A DNA stretch of 32,003 nucleotides. Source: a virus. The notes beneath the pieces were generated by a model, which worked only from the letters and a program-made list of their open reading frames with translations, was not told where the DNA came from and did no database searches. The DNA lies in the IMG/VR virus record IMGVR_UViG_3300021420_000097, positions 1 to 32,003 of that record. One strand, given 5' to 3'. This document shows, one piece after another, positions 15,142 to 23,746 of the stretch (position 1 is the first letter of the stretch; the number at the start of each line of letters is the position of its first letter). Made by a program: the position numbers and the translations under genes.

Positions 15142-18100
15142 TTATTGTCCGTTCTGATGGTACTGAGCCGTCGCTGAGGCGTCAAGTGCTGTGCAGGTGC
15201 CGGCGGAAATTGCCCATGCCGTATAGTCACCTGCGGTGATTGCTGGATTGGTGACTGATCCTGCAACGGCAGCTCCGCTTGCCGTTAAGGTTACTGTTCC
15301 GATTGTGATCGGTGTTGCGGTGCAAGTTGTGCTCGTTCCGCATTCGTAAAAAGTGATCGTTGGGTTTCCTGTGCAGGTGAATGAACTAGCGGACCCTATT
15401 AAATTGTCTACAGTTGATGATTTTACCCATTTTTGGAATTGAGCAATAGTATTAACTATGCTTGCCTGCAATCCAGGGGCATATGACGTAGACAATTGCG
15501 GGCCTGGTCCTACGGTACGTCCGCTCAGTTCATAGGGAAAGATTGGATACAGACCGCTTGCTGTGGCGGCGGACCCTAGCGTTATTGAGCCTGGATTGGC
15601 GGCAATGACTGTCGCATATTGATTGCCGCCGGCATTGCTTGTCGGCCATGGTGAGCTACCAGTGCCGAACGTAAACGGCGCAAGTACTAGATCGCCGTTC
15701 TTGTAGAATGTTCCTAGATCGGTGCCGACTACGCCATTGCCATTGCTGACGTTGCTTACGGTCGTACTGCCATTAGCAAATTGACCATATTCCAGTTGTC
15801 CTGGAATCACTACGCCGGTTTTTATGAGCGCGGTATTGCCTGAGTTCAGGAGCGGCGTTGCATTGAGGTTGCTCGCCCACGTATTCGTTCCAGGCGCCAC
15901 CGTCATATTGTTTTGTTGAACGGCTGTGACGACCGATGACGTAGTTGGTGCGAACGTGCAGTTAGTCGCGTCGCTTGCTGGTGAGCCGACGGAAGTTACG
16001 ACAAATATCGTGTTACTGTTAAAATGGTACAGAATATCTCCGGGAGCTATTACGTAAACAATTCCGTTGGTTCCTCCTTGGTAAACACTGCAATAATTGA
16101 ATGTCATCGTATCGCCAGCGTAAGCCGGCAACACTGAAATTTGAGTACCGGGAGAGGACGGAAATACAAGCTGTGCCGGAGCTGGTACCGTCATTTGCCA
16201 AGAGCGGCCCTGTGAATCCACGTACGTCTTCATGTCTTGTGTCATCGGGAACCGATTGGTTAGGGTTCCGCGCGTGAGCACATCAGCATGTGGGTACGAA
16301 CTCAGGCTCGAACTGGCAGTCATTGCCTCCGCGCCGACTGATTGACTGTTGTTGACCGTATAGGTGCCATTGCCGCCGCCGCCAGTGCCGAAAGCAGTTA
16401 TGCACGTATTTGCGGTAACTCCTGCGCCAGTAAATATGCAGGACCCGATTGCCAGCGATCCATTAGTGACACCGCCGGTAACCGTCAGCGTAAGGCTGGA
16501 TATGGCTCCCGTAAAGCTCGCAGTTGAATAATATGAACCGAGATAGTATTGTGGCACAGACCAATTATTGATGGCGCTAGAATTGTAACGCGGCGCCCCG
16601 GCAAACATACCGCCAGAGTAATTGATCGCTTGCAACTGCATGGGAGTTACCGCTCCCGCTACAGCGCCCTGGATGCCGCCCCCATTTAAGACAGCAGTAG
16701 TTTGTGCTCCGCCACAAAACAGATTGCTGATGCGCTGGTTTCCATTGTAATTGACGCCGGTCATGCGAATTTCGGCGTTTGTGGCAGTTATGAAACACGC
16801 TGGAATTTGACCGTGCAACGTTTCAGTTAGATTAAACGTGCTGTTTTTCAAATCGACTAAATTATTGAAGGATGTATTGGAAACGAAATTACCAACTCGT
16901 ACGCATCCCTCACAATATATTTCCGAAATATCGAGAGGGCCGGATAGTCCAAGGTTTCCAAAGTTAAACATCTGGTAGGCCGGCGAGCAACCGATGTTGC
17001 TGATTGGGCCATTGAATTCACCCGATTGCATTCCGAGCGTAGTTTGGTCGATTACGGTGTAATTGAAGCCGCAAATGATGTTGCTGATATTGACGTTGCG
17101 GCTTTGTGAATTGGTTACGCTGAGCCCGTAGGGATTATATGCAATGTTGAGGTTTGTTATTTTAGCAAAATCCCCATTGTTTTGGGTGTTCAAACCAACG
17201 GCAAACGCAACTGCAAATCCGTCAATGTTTACGTTTCGCAGTTCAATATCCGACGTAACCGATTTGCCGTATTGGGCGCTTAGTCCTGTCCACGCCGGAA
17301 ACGTCAGATTTGGGTACGCAGGCGATGGCTGTGTGCCGGCATAGGCATCCACTGTTACCGCTGCCCATGGTGCATGCTGGGTAAATCCGCCAGATGTTCC
17401 GGACGGTGTGAATTCCGGCGGCAGCCAATCATTTACATTCGACGATAAATTAGAGCCGCTGCCCATTGTGAAAAACAGGTAGTTATACAGTCGGCCCCAA
17501 ATTGCAACGCCATACAGACCGACCTGCCGTCCGGATGTGAAATCGATTGCCGGTCTATCTGTTTGGGTTGGGTAGAGAGTACATCCGGGCAGTTGATTGT
17601 ATCCGGCACGATACCCACCGGATAGACGCAATCCATAAAGGCCTCCGTTCGCTCCTTGCGCTCCCCAGCCGACGTGAAGAGTATCTGTGATTTTGAAATT
17701 TCCGAGGCAATAGAAATCAGCGACTCCCGACTGCATTCCGTAATCAAACATGGCTTGGAAGGCGGCCGTGTTGTTGGTACCGACAACGGCGTCTCCCCAC
17801 GCAACCGAAGGAATCGTCAACATCGTCGGTACGGTTTGCGACGTGACAACGTTTCCTGAACCGACGCTGACGACAGTTGTGCCGCTTGGTATGATAGCTA
17901 GAGAGGTGGCTTGGCGTGTCGCCCAGCCAATGGTTGAAATGTGCTGTCCGGCAGCCATCCCGTTTGTGCTTGAAACAGTAAGCAGCGTCGTGCCGTTCGC
18001 AGTTGCCGTCCAGCCATACGCCCCGGCAATTGGCGATCCGCCATCGGAAAGGGCGCCCCACTGTTTTACGTCTACGGCGCCGGAGGGAAATGCAGCGATC

Positions 18101-18423
18101 CAGCACTTGCCGTCCGCGCTCGGAACTTGTGCGCCGCCGTCACCGGCTCCTGCGTTGAACGTGCAAGCGCTTGCACTCGGATTGTAGAATAGCGGCGGCG
18201 CACCGTTGCCGTTGCCGTAGGTCGTGCGCCAAACGCCAGTGGGATAGGCCGCTGTAGAAGCCAATGTGAGGGCTGTTAAGTTGGCAACCCCTCCTGCACC
18301 ACCGGTACCGCCGCCCCCTCCTGGATTGTTGGGGAGTTGGCTGCCACCAAAATTAGGGAGTCCCTGTGCTAGAGCGGCGACGCAAAACAGCAGTAACAGA
18401 ATAAATGGAACTATCCGTTTCAT
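15142..18423 (-). CDS. Tailspike (pectate-lyase-type beta-helix) with a Sec signal peptide
   Basis: A 1093-aa protein. The ATG at 18423 follows AGGTGA and begins a signal peptide ([19 protein letters not shown], predicted cut before Q), then a Gly-rich linker. At ~105-220 is the tailspike head motif [13 protein letters not shown] ... [11 protein letters not shown], which opens a right-handed beta-helix such as those of capsule- or O-antigen-degrading spikes. Asn/Ser-rich helix coils fill ~220-620. Around 660-720 is a fibre repeat with [20 protein letters not shown]. The C-terminus is small and Thr/Ala-rich. It probably binds or cleaves surface polysaccharide. The export signal is unusual for a virion spike. 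It is the last gene of the minus block. Confidence 0.85.
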   Translation of the reverse strand: MKRIVPFILLLLFCVAALAQGLPNFGGSQLPNNPGGGGGTGGAGGVANLTALTLASTAAYPTGVWRTTYGNGNGAPPLFYNPSASACTFNAGAGDGGAQVPSADGKCWIAAFPSGAVDVKQWGALSDGGSPIAGAYGWTATANGTTLLTVSSTNGMAAGQHISTIGWATRQATSLAIIPSGTTVVSVGSGNVVTSQTVPTMLTIPSVAWGDAVVGTNNTAAFQAMFDYGMQSGVADFYCLGNFKITDTLHVGWGAQGANGGLYGLRLSGGYRAGYNQLPGCTLYPTQTDRPAIDFTSGRQVGLYGVAIWGRLYNYLFFTMGSGSNLSSNVNDWLPPEFTPSGTSGGFTQHAPWAAVTVDAYAGTQPSPAYPNLTFPAWTGLSAQYGKSVTSDIELRNVNIDGFAVAFAVGLNTQNNGDFAKITNLNIAYNPYGLSVTNSQSRNVNISNIICGFNYTVIDQTTLGMQSGEFNGPISNIGCSPAYQMFNFGNLGLSGPLDISEIYCEGCVRVGNFVSNTSFNNLVDLKNSTFNLTETLHGQIPACFITATNAEIRMTGVNYNGNQRISNLFCGGAQTTAVLNGGGIQGAVAGAVTPMQLQAINYSGGMFAGAPRYNSSAINNWSVPQYYLGSYYSTASFTGAISSLTLTVTGGVTNGSLAIGSCIFTGAGVTANTCITAFGTGGGGNGTYTVNNSQSVGAEAMTASSSLSSYPHADVLTRGTLTNRFPMTQDMKTYVDSQGRSWQMTVPAPAQLVFPSSPGTQISVLPAYAGDTMTFNYCSVYQGGTNGIVYVIAPGDILYHFNSNTIFVVTSVGSPASDATNCTFAPTTSSVVTAVQQNNMTVAPGTNTWASNLNATPLLNSGNTALIKTGVVIPGQLEYGQFANGSTTVSNVSNGNGVVGTDLGTFYKNGDLVLAPFTFGTGSSPWPTSNAGGNQYATVIAANPGSITLGSAATASGLYPIFPYELSGRTVGPGPQLSTSYAPGLQASIVNTIAQFQKWVKSSTVDNLIGSASSFTCTGNPTITFYECGTSTTCTATPITIGTVTLTASGAAVAGSVTNPAITAGDYTAWAISAGTCTALDASATAQYHQNGQ

Positions 18424-18427
18424 TGCG

Positions 18428-18517
18428 TCACCTCGTTCTGCCTGCAGCCCAGATAATAGTCGCCCACCCAAACAGAAGAGCGAGTATCATCAATGGACCG
18501 CCCAGTTCTGAACACAT
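18428..18517 (-). CDS. 29-aa membrane peptide before the tailspike
   Basis: ATG at 18517 is preceded by AAGGG at 10 nt. The product is [10 protein letters not shown], then a hydrophobic helix ([15 protein letters not shown]), then GRTR. The stop is 4 bp before the tailspike ATG, and the tailspike ribosome site (AGGTGA) includes this gene's stop. It may be a coupling leader or a true small membrane protein. The function is unknown. Confidence 0.5.
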   Translation of the reverse strand: MCSELGGPLMILALLFGWATIIWAAGRTR

Positions 18518-18531
18518 TCTGTGTTATCCCT

Positions 18532-19071
18532 TCACGCCCGGATACGGAAACCCCAGCCTGAAAATTGGCCGAACGTGCCGTCTTTTTTATCCACTTTATA
18601 CGTGTACTTGCCGGAGAACTCTTTGTTGGCAGGGTCCATGCCGGCGTACAGACTTTGCAACTTTAGACAATTTTGTTTTCGTACGTAGTCGCCGACTTTC
18701 ACTGATCGTGCGCATAGAATTGGCCGGAATGCTTTGCCTTCTTTGTCGGTGCCAGCTACCAAGTTATCGAACAATCTCACTAGTTTTTCATGGGTTACTT
18801 GTTCGAAGCCCTTATTATGGGCATCCGCAATTTCATGCGCCACGCTGTTGATGATGCGGAATTCCCACTGTGGATAGAGGTGCCGATCCGGTATGTACAG
18901 TTTGAGTGGCCGATCGAGATTGAGTTGTTTGATAATACTTTCTACATCTTGAGGTTCGGAAAATGGCGAGAGCCCCGCAACGGCATCGCTTGCGCCGGGC
19001 ACTTCCGGCATGCCGGGCGGCGGGTTGGGAATGAGATTTGGAGACATTCCAAAACCGGGAAACGGCGTCAT
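18532..19071 (-). CDS. Hypothetical protein with Pro-rich N-terminus
   Basis: A 179-aa protein behind AAAGGAAG. The first ~40 residues are Pro/Gly/Met-rich (MTPFPGFGMSPNLIPNPPPG). The remainder is a folded alpha/beta region with Lys/Asp-rich segments and a closing GTFGQFSGWGFRIRA. It lies between the scaffold-like gene and the spike, so it could be a minor head or assembly protein, but no family is recognised. Confidence 0.65.
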   Translation of the reverse strand: MTPFPGFGMSPNLIPNPPPGMPEVPGASDAVAGLSPFSEPQDVESIIKQLNLDRPLKLYIPDRHLYPQWEFRIINSVAHEIADAHNKGFEQVTHEKLVRLFDNLVAGTDKEGKAFRPILCARSVKVGDYVRKQNCLKLQSLYAGMDPANKEFSGKYTYKVDKKDGTFGQFSGWGFRIRA

Positions 19072-19074
19072 GCT

Positions 19075-19740
19075 CTACTTCCTTTTACTTCGTTGGTGCG
19101 CGGCGTAGTGACTTTCAAGAGCCTTAGCCTCGAAAGTCGTCCGCTGTTCTTTCGTGGCTTTGGACGACAGGAGCTTATTGGCAGAGCGCTTTATTTCAGC
19201 CTGAATAGCAGGTGGCGCGTCGCTAAGTTTGGCCCAAGGTCCTGCACGACGATGCGTGTTGCCGTCACCCTCCTTAGGGCCATCTGTGCGGCGGCGTTTG
19301 CTCTTGCTTTTGTTCCTAATTTCTTCGTCGTCTTCATCCTCATTCTCTGTGCCGTCTTCATTTTCGGTTTCTTCATTACCTCCGTCCTCGTCATCTGTTC
19401 TGGCAGGCTTGGGCGGTTTGAATTCATCTTCCACGGCTTTCACGATGGCCGCAGTAAAGTCGGCTGCGGTAGCGAACTTGTTTGGGTCCAAATCTTTTCC
19501 GAATTGAATTGCTTTCGCTGATCGTTTCGGATCGGTACCGAACCATTCTTGCTTGTTCAATTCCGCGCGTATTTCGGCGTCACCGTATGGCAGCGGTTTT
19601 GGAGCCGTACTGATTTCTAGCTGTGCCAGTTGTGTTGCGGCTTTGCGGGCGCCCTCTTGATCGCCTTCGAGTACGGCTTTATCGAGGGCGGCTCGCAAAC
19701 CACTAAGGGCTTGTTCCCTCACCATTGTGTTCAAGTCCAC
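19075..19740 (-). CDS. Probable scaffolding protein
   Basis: A 221-aa protein. Translation starts at GTG 19740, seven bases after AAGGAG. The N-terminal ~50 residues are helical, then comes a block resembling phage scaffolds (GTDPKRSAKAIQFGKDLDPN). The centre (~115-145) is extremely acidic (DDEDGGNEETENEDGTENED), and the C-terminus is basic and helical (~180-221). An acidic middle with a basic, capsid-binding tail and a location in the portal/head operon fit a capsid scaffold. There is no sequence motif that proves it. The capsid gene itself is on the opposite strand. Confidence 0.6.
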   Translation of the reverse strand: MDLNTMVREQALSGLRAALDKAVLEGDQEGARKAATQLAQLEISTAPKPLPYGDAEIRAELNKQEWFGTDPKRSAKAIQFGKDLDPNKFATAADFTAAIVKAVEDEFKPPKPARTDDEDGGNEETENEDGTENEDEDDEEIRNKSKSKRRRTDGPKEGDGNTHRRAGPWAKLSDAPPAIQAEIKRSANKLLSSKATKEQRTTFEAKALESHYAAHQRSKRK

Positions 19741-19743
19741 GGA

Positions 19744-20229
19744 TCAACTCCTTAGGTACGGTCCTTCAGAGGCTCTGCTGTTGCTGAAATCAAAGTCTGG
19801 CGCCGTTTCCATCTGTGCGTCCGGCGTTTCCCATTCAAGTGTGGAAGGGTCTGGCATGTGTTCTGCTTTTATGATGCCGATCACATCATTGAAACTGGAC
19901 ATGTACCGCCAGCCGTTTGTTGCGGTCAATTTTCCGCCTTGAATCATCGTTCCGGCGAATGGACGGAACAGTACCCAATCGCCGATTTTTACGTCCTGTT
20001 TTGCCAAAACGTCTCCGAGCTTGCCGCTTTTGTAACTGAATGCGAGCGGCCCCATTCCCGCGACGCGTCCGGCCATGACGTTGTGCTGCATCATGTCGCG
20101 CGTGATATCCGGCGTCAGGATGCTGCCGATTTTCGATGGCGGCAGTGGAATGCGTACAATGACCATGTCACGGATCGGTTGTACGTGTTCGTGCGGGATT
20201 TGGAATGAATGAACTCCTACACTGCTCAT
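19744..20229 (-). CDS. GroES-like (cpn10) co-chaperonin
   Basis: A 161-aa protein (bacterial GroES is ~95-100). The core, ~15-120, follows the cpn10 order: IRDMVIVRIPLPPSKIGSIL (start strand and 'sIllP' region), then VMAGRVAGMGP, then DVKIGDWVLFRPFAG (the 'vk.GD.Vlf..yaG' motif), and closes with DVIGII. The segment TRDMMQH sits where the mobile loop would bind GroEL. The extra C-terminal ~40 residues are acidic. It may help host GroEL fold the capsid protein, like T4 gp31 (inference). The start overlaps the upstream stop (ATGA). Confidence 0.8.
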   Translation of the reverse strand: MSSVGVHSFQIPHEHVQPIRDMVIVRIPLPPSKIGSILTPDITRDMMQHNVMAGRVAGMGPLAFSYKSGKLGDVLAKQDVKIGDWVLFRPFAGTMIQGGKLTATNGWRYMSSFNDVIGIIKAEHMPDPSTLEWETPDAQMETAPDFDFSNSRASEGPYLRS

Positions 20230-20405
20230 GATGCTTGTTTTTCCTTTTCGATAACGTCAAATAGTTTTTCCGCAAGCTTGCGAAGCTCGTGAGCTTCTAT
20301 GATAAGTTCATGAGCCCGTTGCTCCAAACGCGCAGCGCCCGCCAGTAATGCCGTACGACGTGACACGCGTTCCCGATGGAGTTCGATATCTTGTGGATTA
20401 CTCAT
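20226..20405 (-). CDS. Hypothetical 59-aa helical protein
   Basis: ATG at 20405 follows AAGGG and overlaps the previous stop as ATGA; its own stop overlaps the cpn10 start as ATGA. The product is a single charged amphipathic helix or coiled coil (MSNPQDIELHRERVSRRTAL, then LEQRAHELIIEAHELRKLAE). The coupling on both sides makes it a credible gene. The function is unknown. Confidence 0.7.
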   Translation of the reverse strand: MSNPQDIELHRERVSRRTALLAGAARLEQRAHELIIEAHELRKLAEKLFDVIEKEKQAS

Positions 20406-20680
20406 GCTCGACTGCCCTTCTCATGCTGCGGAGCTGATCTTTCGATCATATCCGGCGTCTGACCGAACAATTCTTTGATCGTTCTTGCCATGGCGTCGGA
20501 CATGACGGCTTTCCATCGCTCCCAAAGATCCGCGTCGTATTCAACAATGCTGTGCATGATAGAACCAAGCAGCTTGGCACTCGCCATATCGCCTTCCTTG
20601 GCAAGGTAGGCATTGACGAAGTTGCCTTCGTGACGAATTGCGAGTCGCACGCCGATGGATTGCTTGGCTTCAGTGTTCAT
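20402..20680 (-). CDS. Hypothetical 92-aa protein
   Basis: ATG 20680 lies in an ATGA overlap with the upstream gene, with TGGAGA four bases before. It is an alpha/beta protein (IGVRLAIRHEGNFVNAYLAK, then SAKLLGSIMHSIVEYDADLW) resembling small phage proteins of unknown function found near portal genes. No catalytic residues are evident. Confidence 0.7.
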   Translation of the reverse strand: MNTEAKQSIGVRLAIRHEGNFVNAYLAKEGDMASAKLLGSIMHSIVEYDADLWERWKAVMSDAMARTIKELFGQTPDMIERSAPQHEKGSRA

Positions 20681-20892
20681 GCTGTCTCCATTATGTCGCG
20701 TACTTTGTCTTGCGGCAATTCTAAAAGTACGCAGATTTCATTGAGCGCCGCCGCCCGGCCCTGCGATACTGGGTCCACCGGGACTCCCGCCAGGAATGCC
20801 GTTGTTACCACTTTGGTCCGACGGCGAAGGTAGCTGAGGAGCGCCTTGGTTTCCGGGCTGCTGAGCCATTCCGTCAATGCCAGTTCCCGCAC
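20677..20892 (-). CDS. Hypothetical 71-aa protein overlapping the portal gene
   Basis: The GTG start at 20892 has a perfect AGGAGG six bases upstream, so translation here is well supported although the first 155 bp lie inside the portal gene in another frame. The product is helical (LTEWLSSPETKALLSYLRRR, then GRAAALNEICVLLELPQDKV), like small podovirus proteins encoded just after the portal. The function is unknown. Confidence 0.75.
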   Translation of the reverse strand: MRELALTEWLSSPETKALLSYLRRRTKVVTTAFLAGVPVDPVSQGRAAALNEICVLLELPQDKVRDIMETA

Positions 20893-22675
20893 TACCTGCC
20901 TCCTGCATCATTGTTTGCACGGCTTGCTCAAGCTGCGCCATTTGTAGCATGGCAATTTGACTATTGATCATGCCGCCGCCGGCTTCAACCAAATTCTTGA
21001 GCGCTTGCGTGAGCTGCACAGCGACGGCACCCGTGACTTTGATATTTTCGGTTTTCTGCTTCATCAATTTTATTGCGGCTTCGGCCTTCTCTTTGGGAGT
21101 GGCTTGCGGTGTTGGTGGCTGTCCGATTAGCTTTTCCGGATTCGGAAGCCTTAGAGTTTTATACAGGCGCATGCGTACTTCGCGCCAGTCTGTCAACTGA
21201 TCCTTCATCAATTCCATATAAATGCCGGCAAGTGCGCTGCGCTGCATTTCGGTTGCAAGCTGTGGATCTGCCGTCACTGCTATGTTGTCAGCGCCAGAAG
21301 CTTGTATGTTTTTGGGCAGAACGCCATAAGCGCTAGCCATTTCAACGAATGATCGGAATTCCTGCGTCATCGACGCGACGAGACGACGGTGTACTGCGGA
21401 TTGAACCTGCGCACCGTTATCGATCACGCCGCGGGCCATAGTCGCAGTCATTGATGCGGGCGCGTTTTCAAGTAGATTGATCGTACCGGCGAGGCGGTCA
21501 CCCAGCGTCATGATCTTGTCGAGAACTTGCACGGAACCCGCAGAAACCGATTTCATCGGAAATGGCGAGAACACCTTTTCGAGCGGCATCCCGTCTGTGG
21601 GTATCACCGTTATCCGGTTGCCTTTTAATTCGATTTTATCCGGCAAGCCAAATGAGCTGCCAGCGCCGATGCCGCCGTTCTCGCTCTCGCTCTTAGCAGT
21701 GTCGGAAATGGATGCAAGCAACCGGTTGGCTGTGTTCTCGACGCGGGCAAGTAGCTTGCCGAATCCCATGGGCAGAAATCCGCCTTTGGGATCGGGAAGA
21801 AATTTGTACGGATGGAACCGGATAACCGGATTGAAATATAATGAATCGTCGGTATTTACTACTGTTTTCGCTGACCATCGTGGTTCGATCTTAACGACTT
21901 CCGGAAAGTCGTCACGCGACATTATAATCGTCCACGGTTCTTCAATGCCGTCGCCGTCCAGGTCTAGCCACGCATCGCAGTCATAAAACTGTTTCGGCTC
22001 TTGTGGGTCGTTGTCGTGAAAATCGGGTTCGTAATCAACCCAGCGCTTGCGCTCAATCGATCGATTGATTTCGTACGGATACCGTTCGAATTGGTCCGTA
22101 ATTCGCGGTGCCCGGTCGATGATACGTAGGTACTTTACATTTACAATTACGTCCTTACACGTACGGAAAGCCGTGTGAAATATCTCGTCTTCGCGATCAA
22201 ATGACCGTTTGCGCCATGCCAGTCCAGTGACGGACATGTGCACAACAAGCGGATCGGTATCCGTTACCCAATTAGGGTCGTTTGTACGGAGCTGACTGGA
22301 TACCCACGCCGCAACAGCTTCGCTTCCCGGCTCGGTCGCTCTTGCCAAGTCGGGTTCGCCGAGCAAAGCGTCCGTGGCGCGCGCTGAAAATTGCACGACT
22401 GCCGTCAGTGTCATTTCCGTGGATGGCGGCCCTTCTTCGTTCGAGCCTTCTTGCTCGCGGTCCTGCGGTTTTGCGTCATTTTCTTGTGCGGTGACAGCGT
22501 CCAAGTAGCCTTCTGCCTCGCCGAGCCAGTCACTCATGGATTGCTCGTCTATGCCAATCAACATGATCAATTCGTCGGCAAGTAACCGGCGTTCGTCTTT
22601 TGACAATTTTTCGGCCAAATTGCCAAATTTCTCAGGCTTATCAACATCAAATTTGATGGTCGGAAGGTCACGCAT
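20738..22675 (-). CDS. Portal protein (P22-like)
   Basis: A 645-aa dodecameric connector at the head vertex through which DNA enters and leaves. P22/Bcep22-type features are an N-terminal ELIMLIGIDEQSMSDWL region, RWVDYEPDFHD, and the block QFYDCDAWLDLDGDGIEEPW (~230-250). A wing and clip region then runs to ~440, with long C-terminal helices (TPKEKAEAAIKLMKQKTENI). The last ~50 residues are Gly/Pro/Gln-rich and are encoded in the overlap with the next gene. ATG 22675 has only a weak ribosome site. It is the first gene of the minus block. Confidence 0.9.
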   Translation of the reverse strand: MRDLPTIKFDVDKPEKFGNLAEKLSKDERRLLADELIMLIGIDEQSMSDWLGEAEGYLDAVTAQENDAKPQDREQEGSNEEGPPSTEMTLTAVVQFSARATDALLGEPDLARATEPGSEAVAAWVSSQLRTNDPNWVTDTDPLVVHMSVTGLAWRKRSFDREDEIFHTAFRTCKDVIVNVKYLRIIDRAPRITDQFERYPYEINRSIERKRWVDYEPDFHDNDPQEPKQFYDCDAWLDLDGDGIEEPWTIIMSRDDFPEVVKIEPRWSAKTVVNTDDSLYFNPVIRFHPYKFLPDPKGGFLPMGFGKLLARVENTANRLLASISDTAKSESENGGIGAGSSFGLPDKIELKGNRITVIPTDGMPLEKVFSPFPMKSVSAGSVQVLDKIMTLGDRLAGTINLLENAPASMTATMARGVIDNGAQVQSAVHRRLVASMTQEFRSFVEMASAYGVLPKNIQASGADNIAVTADPQLATEMQRSALAGIYMELMKDQLTDWREVRMRLYKTLRLPNPEKLIGQPPTPQATPKEKAEAAIKLMKQKTENIKVTGAVAVQLTQALKNLVEAGGGMINSQIAMLQMAQLEQAVQTMMQEAGSAGTGIDGMAQQPGNQGAPQLPSPSDQSGNNGIPGGSPGGPSIAGPGGGAQ

Positions 22676-22789
22676 AGGCTGCTGTCATACACCCCTTAAG
22701 TTGTATTACTTTGGGAGTTCTAATAATTCCTGCTAATCTGCACAAGTGATTCGCGGTGGCTAGTCAAGGCCATCATAGAGGAGAGCGAC
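22676..22789 (+). promoter_or_regulatory. Divergent intergenic region between portal and capsid
   Basis: This 114-bp AT-rich gap separates the portal (minus) and capsid (plus) starts and should hold promoters in both directions. I see several weak hexamers (TTGTAT, TAATAA, TTGACT on minus) but no convincing pair. It includes TGTCATAC (22683-22690), the reverse of a motif seen at other gene fronts. Confidence 0.35.
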
Positions 22790-23722
22790 GTGCAAGTCAT
22801 CGATCGAAGTTTGCAGCCCTCGCAGTATTGGCCCGGCCTCTATGCGTTGTTCGGCCTGGATTATGAGAGGCTGATGCCGATCTATCCGCAATTTTTTGAT
22901 TCGAAGCCCAGTGAAAAAGCCTTTGAGGAATTTATGACGGAGCGCGCCGGCCTTGGGCTGGCCGTGCAGCAACCGGAATTGGAGCCCGTTCAGTTCGACG
23001 TGCCGAACGAGGGCTATCGGACGCAGGTCACGCACGCAAGCTACGGTCTTGCCGTGGCAATTTCACGTGAGGCGAAGGACGACGATCTATACGAAGACGT
23101 TGGTTCCCGCATGATGAAGGAGTTGGCGTTTTCGGCCCGGCAGACTGAGGAGTACATTGCCCATGCGCCATTGCAAGTTTCAGTGGACGCGGTGAACGGC
23201 GTTCGAGCTGATGGCGTTCCACTTGGATCTGCGGCGCATCCGACCGCCGTTGGCGCGCAATCGAATTTGCTGGTGGCTGCGAACGTTTCCGAACTGGCCT
23301 TCGAGAACGCGGTCATCCAAATCTCGTACACGCGCAACGGCCGTGGTTTTGTGATCAATACCCTGCCTAAGCGTGTCATCCTCTCTCCAGAAAGCGGTCC
23401 GGAAACGCGGCGCATCCTCGGATCGCCGCTGCAGTGGAACGCTCAGACCAACAACATCAACGTTTTGCGCGCCACCAATGCACTGCCGGAAGTAGTCGAA
23501 ACGCCGTATCTCGTGGACAAAGACAACTATTTTATCCAGACTTCCGAGCAAGACAAAGACAACGGCCAGGGCTTCACGTTTTGGGAGCGCTCGCAGCTCG
23601 AAACCCGCGAAGACAGCAATTGGTCAAATCAAGCGTCGCTCATCGCATTGTGGTTCCGCTGCGCCGCATCTGTCATTGATTGGCGCACCGTGTTCGTAAG
23701 CCCGGGTGCTGATAACGCCTAG
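22790..23722 (+). CDS. Major capsid protein
   Basis: A 310-aa protein starting with GTG, with a strong ribosome site (AGAGGAG). The pattern fits Mu-T/HK97-like phage capsids: an N-terminal ALFGLDYERLMPIYPQFFDS, a long loop-and-strand region with GYRTQVTHASYGLAVAISRE, a spine-helix-like DLYEDVGSRMMKELAFSARQ and later NTLPKRVILSPESGPETRRI. The end is W-x-x-Q-A-S-L-I-A-L-W-F-R-C, then DWRTVFVSPGADNA. No decoration domain is fused. The gene lies on the opposite strand from portal and scaffold. Confidence 0.85.
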   Translation: MQVIDRSLQPSQYWPGLYALFGLDYERLMPIYPQFFDSKPSEKAFEEFMTERAGLGLAVQQPELEPVQFDVPNEGYRTQVTHASYGLAVAISREAKDDDLYEDVGSRMMKELAFSARQTEEYIAHAPLQVSVDAVNGVRADGVPLGSAAHPTAVGAQSNLLVAANVSELAFENAVIQISYTRNGRGFVINTLPKRVILSPESGPETRRILGSPLQWNAQTNNINVLRATNALPEVVETPYLVDKDNYFIQTSEQDKDNGQGFTFWERSQLETREDSNWSNQASLIALWFRCAASVIDWRTVFVSPGADNA

Positions 23723-23738
23723 TGTTTCACGTGAAACA
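23723..23738. promoter_or_regulatory. Perfect chromosomal-type parS (ParB-binding) palindrome
   Basis: TGTTTCACGTGAAACA, an exact 16-bp inverted repeat, fits the consensus TGTTNCACGTGAAACA of bacterial chromosomal parS sites, the loading site for the ParB CTP-dependent clamp. It begins on the base after the capsid stop and ends 8 bp before the next ATG. No parA or parB gene is in this window, so host ParB or a phage ParB elsewhere would have to bind it. Confidence 0.75.
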
Positions 23739-23746
23739 TTCGCCCC

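Noticed and set aside
23723-23738. parS palindrome as a transcription terminator
   Set aside because: The stem would be 6 AT-rich pairs with a 4-base loop and no U-tract, too weak for termination.
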